Source: Adiantum capillus-veneris (taxonomy: Eukaryota; Streptophyta; Polypodiopsida; Polypodiales; Pteridaceae). From it: a stretch of 64,000 nt of DNA. Positions 56,984 to 64,000 of this stretch are shown in pieces (within the stretch, counting starts at the first letter, position 1; each line of letters opens with the position of its first letter). The position numbers and the translations under genes are program-made. Below the pieces are notes generated by a model. That model was not told where the DNA came from and made no database searches. It saw only the letters and a program-made list of their open reading frames with translations. The DNA is taken from assembly GCA_014529385.2 (NCBI GenBank), contig CM043953.1, positions 68,322,372-68,386,371 of the forward strand, written 5' to 3'.

Positions 56984-59193
56984 ATGCTGGGCTCAAGAAA
57001 TCCCCTGAGGTGATTGTGTTGTATGCCCCGTGTAGACCATGGCTGTGTCATAGCTTATCCTATAAGGGTAAAACTACACGCTCTCGTAGAGAGAGGCGTA
57101 TCTTATCCTATAAGCGTACACCTGTGTATGTGTACCACGACTGCGAAGAGAGAGGTACCAGAAGTCACATCGTGACCCACTAACCTTGTATGTGAGCGTG
57201 ATCGTACCGGGGGAACTTTAAACACGGCACCTTGCCTGTGAATAACATAAAAAAACATATTTGAAGAGATCAGTTACTTACCTTGTCCTTGACAGAGTAT
57301 GTAGTGTTAGAGCGGAAGTGTATGCAATGATGGGTGTTGTAAGACCATCGTAGTAGTATGCCATGCATACATATCAAAAAATGAAATGATAAGCCATTGG
57401 ATTCAATAACAATATCAACCAGGTGAGTTGCTAGTAGACATGCCTTGCACAATTACACTGGCATGTATACATCACAGTGCACCTTTGTGTAAACTATGAG
57501 CTTATATCCACATAGTATCAAAGATGTGTGCCATTATCATTCATCCAAAGTCAATCGATAAGACTATGGCAAATAAGAGAATCCGTGCTTCACATGAAGA
57601 TAGGTAAATCACTTTCCTTGTACAGTTGCTTTGTATGGAGTCTACCCAAGCACTTTGCTTTTCACAACAGAGAGATCTATTCCAAAATGAAAAGTAAAAC
57701 ATAGACAAAAACAAACATAACTCAAAATTGTCTAACCTTGGTGCCCACTTGTGGCCAGGTTTCTGGTAGTGCGCTTGAATCCATCTCATAGCCATATATG
57801 CAAATAACTCGAGGGTTGTCTTATGTCCTACACACGCCTTCCTGGCTTGGTTTATTCTGATCGCGAGTGAGAACACATGCATACACAAGTGAAGCCTTGC
57901 TTCCCAGAAGTCGATCAGTAAGATGAGACAGAACTGATACTAAATGCTCATAACAAACAGATACTCTTGCCAATGTACAATAAAGAAAGGCAACCTTGTC
58001 AAGCAGTCAGAGAAAAACGGCCTTGCCAAAGTGTACCTCTTAGTAAAAATCCATAGATTACCCCATACTGAAAGAGATAGCTAAAGAAGGGTAGCTATCG
58101 GATTGCACCAACGAAACCGCTGCTTGTCAAGTTGGCATGATAAAAACTTCTATAAGATTGTAGAGTGTATCTTGCTTACCGATGGATGTGATCAATTGGT
58201 GAGAGAGCATTACTCGTTGCCGCCTATGGCAGAAATGCCCAACTGGAATTTGTCTGACTCATAGCCGTGGATTCCAATAGGCAATGAAACCCCTTGGTTG
58301 ATGCATACTAGCATTAATGGAAAGACCATGCATATACACTCACAAATGTCCGCAAGTCCGTATGCTTATAGCATAAACAAAATCGGATGTATTGGCTCGT
58401 AGCCTTGCCAATGTTGAACTCCTTTGAATAGCAGCAAGAAACTTGAGAAATTTCCTATCAGAGGCCCATGTCCTCATCAACATTTCTTGAAGCAATCAGT
58501 GAAATGACCCTTGCCATATTTTTGATGTCGTATCCGTGGAGTACTCTCTTGTCATATGCTTATTGGAACCCATAAGATTATGTAGCATGCTTCGCAATTA
58601 TACTTTTGAAAACTCTACACTTTGGCCTTGCCGACTTCCTTCAAACCCCTCATCAATTCCGCGATTTGCCGAATAGTTTTGCCGCGGCCCATGGTAAAGC
58701 CACCCTTGCATGCCTTGCATGACCTCCTTGCTCAAAACCGTTGCAATTTCTGAGAAATGACTGAAATTTAATCTGATCTTCGCTTTGGTTGTCCCGCTCA
58801 AGGTTGCCGATGTTGAGTCCAAGAGGGTTGAATGGGGAGGCTACCAACCGTGGGCACCCTCCCTTCCCCTTGTTTGATAAAAAACCTAATTGCTATGGTT
58901 GATTGTCTCTGTAACGCTGCCGACTGCTGTGCAGGAAGACGAGCTCTTAGCTCCAGCCACATACGCGCAATGATGGTGCTGCAGTGTCAAACTTGCTTGC
59001 TTTCTACACTGCAAACCCAGCAAGAGAAAGTGCGCTCGATTTCATGCAAGTCAACATCAATCTAGCGTAGGCCCTACAAGGGCGGTGTCCCATGACTCAT
59101 GATCCATGTACTCGACCTGCTCCCCTCCTTCTCCTCCTTAAGGTGCCTGCCCACGGACTTCACAGTTCCTCCCATGCCAGAGGGCTTGTCCAC

Positions 59194-59198
<5 letters not shown>
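56881..59198. other. B interior, 5' half, no recognised coding sequence
   Basis: Contains a GA tract at about 56944-56982. No gag motif such as a CCHC knuckle was found on the minus strand. Confidence 0.5.
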
Positions 59199-59276
<78 letters not shown>

Positions 59277-59285
59277 GTGAGTGAG
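59199..59285. repeat. (GA)n microsatellite next to the B primer binding site
   Basis: An almost pure GA tract, within about 75 bp of the PBS of B, in the element's 5' leader. Confidence 0.95.
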
Positions 59286-59357
59286 AGAGAGCCATGCATC
59301 CATGCAAGGCCTTCCTCCCTCCTCCATAGCTCTCCCCTACCCCACTCCCCTCCCCCA

Positions 59358-59369
59358 GCTCTGATACCA
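59358..59369 (-). other. B primer binding site
   Basis: Minus-strand TGGTATCAGAGC, one base inside the right LTR; a perfect match to the plant initiator-Met tRNA site. Confidence 0.9.
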
Positions 59370-59370
59370 G

Positions 59371-59513
59371 TGAAAGGCATAGAGAACTGGAACATGCTAA
59401 TCTCCACCCAGCCATGCTATATATATGCCCTTGGCCTGCTAAACATAGAGACCCCCATGACTGCATGTCCGTCCTGGCCCTTGGCCCTGCATGGTCCTAC
59501 CCTTGGCATGACA
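59371..59513 (-). repeat. B 5' LTR
   Basis: 143 bp, about 90 percent identical to the left copy by eye. Includes CTATATATATGCCC. Confidence 0.9.
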
Positions 59514-59517
59514 CTAG

Positions 59518-59944
59518 CATTAGGAAGAGGATGGGGTGTAGGAGGGCCTCTTTATTTTTCCATGAGCTTATAAAGGTGATTAACATTCTGACCAATAGGT
59601 GTATGCCATGTGTGCAAGAATGGTGGGTGTATAAGAGATGTATAAGAGTGGTCAAGGGATGCACTTTTCCCCCCAAAAGGAGGTGGAAAATTTTAAGATT
59701 TTTGGCCTTCCATAACTTTTCTGTATGATCTCCAATTTGAGCGGAGATCATAGATCTGCAATCTACATGTTAGGCTCTTTCCATAAATTCCATTTTGGAG
59801 GAAAAATTTGAATTCAAATAAACTAGTTGTTTTGCATGTTTGAATTCAAAATCTACCCTTTGATTACTTTCTTAATACTAAAGGTTTGACTTTCTTAAAC
59901 TGCCAAATAAAGAGGCCCTCCTAGACCCCATTCTCTTCCTAATG
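59518..59944. mobile_element. 427-bp MITE with 40-bp terminal inverted repeats
   Basis: The ends 59518-59557 and 59905-59944 are reverse complements with two mismatches over 40 bp, starting CATTAGGAAGAG. The interior has no coding capacity. It sits in element A's 3' LTR, exactly where B's right target duplicate (CTAGG) is split into CTAG and G. It therefore inserted after B and left no visible target duplication. The A 5' LTR, which is continuous here (CACTAGGACCC), provides the empty site. Its termini match those of the 5.3-kb candidate element at 10331-15604. Confidence 0.88.
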
Positions 59945-60120
59945 GACCGTCAGGGCATTTTTTCCGTCTTTAGGAGGTTTTTTCCCTGTGCATACACCCA
60001 TCACTCTATGGCTATCTATCTTTCCACTACACACTAAGTAACACACTCTCTATTATGTGCCTTGAGCTTCCTTCGCCTTCTCCAAGCTGTGCACATTTCT
60101 ATGCAACCCTAATTCAAACA
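59945..60120 (+). repeat. A 3' LTR, right part
   Basis: Matches 47143-47276 plus 52085-52127 of the A 5' LTR without the CACTA insertion. Ends AATTCAAACA at 60120. Confidence 0.9.
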
Positions 60121-60409
60121 CAATCCAAATAACCTACTGGATCATAGCCACAAAAAGTTGTTCGCTGTAAAAAAACTGAGCGTTTGGCATTTTCAAGAGC
60201 CAAATGCTGCACCATCTCTCGCTTCGAGTCTTCTAGCTCTTTAGATTCCTTTCGTCCCATTGTTGATTGAAATACTTGAATTTTTTTTGTGTTAATCTGC
60301 TTTCTAAATCCACCCAACTCACCTTTTGCAGGCTGTTGCAACTCTCGATTCAGGATTTCCAAACTAGTACCCAAGTTGAGGTTCATAACCTGCTGTTGAT
60401 TTGCATATT
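60121..60409 (-). pseudogene. X-family conserved ORF, unit 2, 5' part
   Basis: The minus strand resumes X interior homologous to 37970-38250 in unit 1 (CCTACTGGATCATA, GAGCGTTTGGCATTTT, ATCTCTCGCTTC). It includes a frame with SLEILNRELQQPAKGELGGF. It ends at the Y target duplicate GCTGT at 60410-60414. Confidence 0.6.
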
Positions 60410-60414
60410 GCTGT

Positions 60415-60901
60415 TGTTATAGAATTGATATTTTACTATTTTTGCAGCAGCTAACAGGTGGAAAGGATGGACCGAGCTAGGCCTATGCAAATGGAAATAT
60501 ATGTATTGTACATTTTATTATTCAAGTGCTCTTTTATGAGATTTGGCCATTTATGACCGGCCGACCAATTTGTACTCAATTTGACCATTCAAGAAATCTT
60601 TAAATGAAATACGTGCAAGAGGAAAATGATTAGTCTTTCACTGGGGGAGATTGCACCCAGTGTCTGTGTACTTCTTCTCTCTTCTCCCCTCGTCTCTCTT
60701 GCCATGCCGGCGTAGCACTCCGCTCTAGGAGGTGCACCTGCGTATGTTCTCTTCCTCTCTCTCGCTAGCTGTCTCTCTCTATTCGTGTACATCGTTGATA
60801 ATGTGCTATGCGAAGCGTCAGGTTTGCAAATTTGTTCATTCATGCTTAGCAGTATGTTGTTTCGGGTATTTTGCAGGGCAACCACACATCCATTTGTAGC
60901 A
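60415..60901 (+). repeat. LTR of family Y
   Basis: Begins TGTTATAG and ends TTTGTAGCA (487 bp). It is followed by a PBS, so this is a 5' LTR on the plus strand. The flank GCTGT (60410-60414) matches the uninterrupted X sequence GCATACTGCTGTTGCAAAA at 38250-38268 and fits a 5-bp target duplicate. The second LTR is not in the window. The last ~85 bp recur at 27538-27615. Confidence 0.75.
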
Positions 60902-60902
60902 G

Positions 60903-60915
60903 TGGTATCAGAGCC
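60903..60915 (+). other. Y primer binding site
   Basis: TGGTATCAGAGCC, a perfect initiator-Met-type site, one base after the Y LTR. Confidence 0.9.
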
Positions 60916-61224
60916 ATGTGAAAACGCTCCTCGAAGTGCTCGAAACATGCAAACAACGAGATTTGTAGCAAACAAGTCCCACAACTGGTTTGCTCGCTTT
61001 GTTTATTTTATTAGCATGATCTTTGTTACATTTTTTTAATTTTTATTTTTCCTCTTTGCATGGGTGTATAGAATAGCTATGTAATTCTAGACTTAGCTTG
61101 TTTAACAGTTTAATTTTGATGAACTAAACATGCACGATTATAGGAGGAGCATAAGGGTCAAAAAAAAAAGAGAAAGAGAAGTTGCTACTACCAAATGCAA
61201 TATGGCCAATGATGTATGCTGCTG
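60916..61224. other. Y leader, no recognised feature
   Basis: AT-rich sequence after the PBS with no gag-like frame. Confidence 0.4.
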
Positions 61225-61521
61225 TCAAAGCCCTAAACTCTTTGCATGCATTAATTCGCTTGCACAAGATAAGCTTTCAGACATCTCTCTAATATGGTGC
61301 TTGTCAAGCTTGCACCTGTCGGAACCATTCTCTTGAGCTTTTCTGAGAAAAATGCCTGACTCACTAGACAACATTTCCTTGTAGAGCTCAGAATCAACAA
61401 GCATCAGCCTAGGCTTGGGACCCAGCCAGTGGACATATGGAATGTCTGCACAGGAAAATTCCCATCCCAATCCCAATCCTGGTTCGCTTCCGTAAACTTG
61501 CTTAGAGAAGACGAAATCCAT
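61225..61521 (-). pseudogene. Cytochrome P450-like gene fragment
   Basis: A 98-codon minus-strand frame includes PYVHWLGPKPRLMLVDSELY followed by KEMLSSESGIFLRKAQENG. This fits the region of CYP72-clan P450s after the membrane anchor (WLGP.P...V.D.EL...LSS..G.F). A splice-acceptor-like TTTTCCTGTGCAG lies directly upstream at about 61447-61459, so the P450-like part may be one exon (about 61330-61446). The heme-binding Cys region is not present. It appears captured or pasted within the Y/other element sequence. The match is by eye and short. Confidence 0.5.
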
Positions 61522-61976
61522 TTATTAAACTTTGTGACGAAAACTTGCATTGATATTTATTTATTAAACTTTTTGCCAATACGCGACCTCTATGAGCGAG
61601 CTCTCATCATCCCCTAAAGCTCGGATCCCCTACTTGTCATGCTTGCAACTCACGTGTAGGGCAAGCTTTTGGCCATCATTAGCACATGCAGTGGCGTAAA
61701 GGCACGAGCATCGCCAGCACACACACAGACAATTCTCTCTCTCTCTCTCTCTCTCCCTTTTCACACGCAACCAACCTTCAATCTCGCCCATTTTTGCCCC
61801 CCTGTCCTGCATGGCATCCCCTAGCTACACAAACCACAACCAACCTCATGCAAAAGTGGCGAACGACCTTTCTCACAGACAATTCTCTCTTTCTCTCTCT
61901 CCCTGATTGCCTGCAATGGCCGAACGACCTCAACGGGAGTTGAAAACTCTCTTTCTCCTCTCAGCCCCACTAGGAA

Positions 61977-61980
<4 letters not shown>
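61522..61980. other. No recognised feature apart from a short CT tract
   Basis: CT repeat at about 61734-61755; the phrase ACAGACAATTCTCTCT occurs at about 61725 and again at about 61877. No gene. Confidence 0.5.

Positions 61981-62046
<66 letters not shown>
61981..62046. repeat. (CT)n microsatellite
   Basis: About 32 CT units, uninterrupted. Confidence 0.95.
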
Positions 62047-62050
<4 letters not shown>

Positions 62051-64000
62051 GTGTCTCTCTCTTTTGAGGACAACCGTCCATAGTTCTCTGTCCATAGTTC
62101 TCTCGTGAGTTAACCATCCTTGAACCCCTTCTCACTCCCTCACTCACCAACCATGCGGCCGGCTATTGTGTACGACGCCTCTTACTATTGCATGCAGCCA
62201 GTGCTTTTGAATGGTACACATCTACACTAACTATGGGACGGCCCATATTTGCAGGAGCAAACGGCTACTTCAGTGCATGGCCAACCACGTGACCGACCGT
62301 TGTCTGCAACACATCTTTATCAACCAAGCTCATCAATATGTGCAGCTCTCTCTCTCACATCTGCTGCCTGCATGCCATTTTTGATTGTGTACCACCCACC
62401 GCCTGCTCGACACACCCTAGAATCATTTTAATCGGTCGTTCTCGCAAACCACCCAATTTCACCATTTTCCATCAAATTCTCAAATGTTTGACGATGCTGC
62501 TGTTGGAGAGCTGCCACCTACACTCGTGCTGGCCAATTGATTCAGACTTGGGCGTTCCTCCTCTTCCCAGAGCTGTTCGATGACCTAGCACAGAAGCGGA
62601 CAATATCAAAGCTATTCAACAACTGATAAGCACTCCTCCCGCCTCCTTCCCCCTCTCTCTCCCCCAGTACGACTACGTACAATGATAGACATTGACAGAT
62701 CTCTTGAGCGGCGGACCTGGACGAAGTTCTTCAGCGGCTGACGCAATACTTTCTCAGGGCTGCTCCCCTCCAGTTGGCAAGCCGTTTTCCCACAGATCAG
62801 GACACGAGCAAGACTAGTTTTATCCTATGCTGTAATGACCATCACTTAAGACAAATAAGACTGTTCAGTTTTTTTTTCATCATTTGTGTACATTTAGCCT
62901 TAGCAATCTTACACATCTACTATAACATAATATGGGGGAAGGGGTTACACATCTACTAGAACATAATATGGCGGAAGGGGGAACCCTTTACACGTGTCGC
63001 AATCTGCTACCTGAAGGTTAAAGTCCAAAACAAAAACAAACCCCTTTGCACGCGATAAAGAGGGAGAGAGGGGGAGAGAGAGAGGTCGTCGAAGACGACC
63101 GGCCGTACTAGTATAGAAGAAAGGTGCACTGTCCATATGTGCTCAAGCTGGGGTGGGCACTCTCAAGCTTGAGCACCTTAGCACCTACCTGAGCTTATCT
63201 CTCTCCGACAATGACCGTTGCCAAGCATTCTCGGGCATTGTCGATGATGATCCTCATTTTAGTCTGAATAGTTTAGCATTTTAGTCTAAATAGTTTAGTA
63301 TTTTAGTCTAAGCTTTCACTTTACTTCATTTTAATTTTATAAAGAGATATTGTATTCCATCCACAAGGACTATAAGAGCTTGGTCTCACAAGCCATCTTG
63401 GCTTTTAGAAGACATTTATCATACCCCGTTTCATTACATTTCCTATACCCCATATCGGCAAGTTCTACGGGCACCATCGACCACTTCTCCATCGGTTCAA
63501 TTTGCGAATTTTGTCTTCCCTTATCCCCAACAATACCTAGTCCTTGCACAATGACCTCACACAACTTCGACGAGACTACGACCGCCTGGAAAACCGCTTT
63601 TGAAAGCTTTGCCTTTGAATTTTGGACGTGCAGGTTTGTGTCCATGCCTTAAAATCTATTTTTAATGAGCCTCACTGAACACCTCTTTGGACGTACACCC
63701 TCCACTGACACCAAGAAAACCTCGCCTCACCCTTCTAGCACTACTTTCCCCGACCGTACCCAACAGACATGTTTTTTTTAGTTTTATTTTGTAATAAGTC
63801 TATCAAGGCTCCCTTGTGTCCTCCTTTCGTAGATCTCTAATGTAGCCCAATTTATTTTTACGGATATCGCAACATCTTGTCGGCTCCCGTATGCATGGAT
63901 TCATAACTAGTCTTTCTGGTTTGCTTTCAGTTGTCAACACTTCTAGCACGCATAGTCTAGCATGGTTTTTACAAAAAAAATTGTCATACATACGCAACAC
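62047..64000. other. Unassigned sequence with two short tandem repeats
   Basis: No domain-bearing ORF. A ~36-bp duplication (ACACATCTACTA(T/G)AACATAATATGG) is at about 62910-62980. A 22-23-bp phrase (ATTTTAGTCT(G/A)AATAGTTTAG) is repeated about three times at 63256-63320. 63670-64000 looks LTR-like in composition but has no partner copy. Confidence 0.45.

Larger units (their letters stand above)
54141..59513 (-). mobile_element. Chromovirus-type LTR element B with very short LTRs
   Basis: LTRs of 144 bp (54141-54284) and 143 bp (59371-59513), TGAAA...GACA on the plus strand. The minus-strand PBS TGGTATCAGAGC lies at 59358-59369. The polypurine tract and pre-LTR sequence (CTCCAAGGGGGGAGTAATG on the minus strand) match the chromovirus end at 9665-9684. 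Flanks are CTAGG (54136-54140) and CTAGC (59514-59518; the last base is now the MITE start). The ~5-kb interior lacks recognisable RT or integrase; only a chromodomain-like tail is visible. B is a decayed or non-autonomous chromovirus derivative. Confidence 0.85.
47094..60120 (+). mobile_element. Ty1/copia element A, internally deleted, holding CACTA C, chromovirus B and a MITE
   Basis: Without its insertions, A has ~229-bp LTRs, each split: 5' LTR 47094-47276 plus 52082-52127, 3' LTR 54036-54140 plus 59945-60120. Both begin TGTTACCATATACATG and end AATTC(C/A)AACA. Flanks are CACTC (47089-47093) and CAATC (60121-60125). The uninterrupted X unit 1 has CAATC there (CATAGCAATCCAACTAACC), which confirms the target duplication. 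The interior (52128-54035) holds gag and protease and then jumps to the polypurine tract, so integrase, RT and RNase H are missing. A is therefore non-autonomous. Confidence 0.9.
40160..60409 (-). mobile_element. LTR family X, unit 2, interrupted by elements D and A and ended by Y
   Basis: X interior sequence continues across three pieces: 40160-41421, 46571-47093 and 60121-60409. Each aligns in order with X unit 1 (about 36120-37330, 37330-37975 and 37970-38250). The gaps are the insertions D (41422-46570) and A (47094-60120). The third piece stops at the insertion site of Y (60415). The interrupted order, with short target-site duplications at each junction, shows that this was once one continuous X element. 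Confidence 0.75.

Overview
The window is plant nuclear DNA made almost entirely of transposable elements and their debris; I find no intact host gene. Plant origin is secure: Ty3/gypsy Tat and chromovirus coding remnants, a Ty1/copia element primed by initiator-Met tRNA, an L1-type LINE with an ATGA-overlapped ORF1/ORF2, a CACTA (En/Spm) element with TNPA-type coding sequence, and fragments of PPR, heavy-metal-associated (HMA/HIPP) and probable cytochrome P450 genes. The PPR repeat style and the TE density suggest a large-genome fern. That is inference from motif style and was not tested.

Layout. 1-7532: a minus-strand Tat-lineage gypsy element with gag, protease, RT, RNase H, a second archaeal-type RNase H and integrase, broken by frameshifts; its left LTR is cut by the window edge. 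7533-10330: remains of chromoviruses, including an integrase/chromodomain tail, polypurine tract and LTR start. 10331-15604: a 5.3-kb segment bounded by diverged inverted ends that begin CATTAGGA. 16404-21224: a higher-order tandem array of a ~670-bp non-coding unit. 21225-26990: mostly unrecognised sequence with duplications and microsatellites. 26990-27615: fragments of LTR families here named X and Y. 27616-31995: a minus-strand LINE. 32689-33089: a three-copy 137-bp repeat.

34594 to beyond 60415 is a stack of nested elements. Two units of non-autonomous LTR family X (minus strand) sit in tandem and seem to share the LTR at 38371-~38900. Both carry an unrecognised acidic ORF and both carry PPR gene debris near their 3' side. 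The second X unit is interrupted by copia element D (41422-46570), by copia element A (47094-60120) and by LTR element Y (60415 onward). Element A is itself interrupted: its 5' LTR holds a 4.8-kb CACTA element (47277-52081, 3-bp TSD GTC), and its 3' LTR holds chromovirus B (54141-59513, LTRs of only 143-144 bp) and a 427-bp MITE (59518-59944). The CACTA element carries a fragment of an HMA/HIPP-type metal-binding gene between direct repeats, the best transduplication candidate here. 60902-64000 is the Y interior plus unrecognised sequence, with a P450-like exon fragment at ~61330-61446.

The elements do not cooperate as a pathway. What links them is insertion order, which can be read from target-site duplications and from paralogous empty sites inside the same window. 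Many lesions look like G:C to A:T transitions at catalytic or Trp codons. All boundaries and identities were read by eye; no database search was run.
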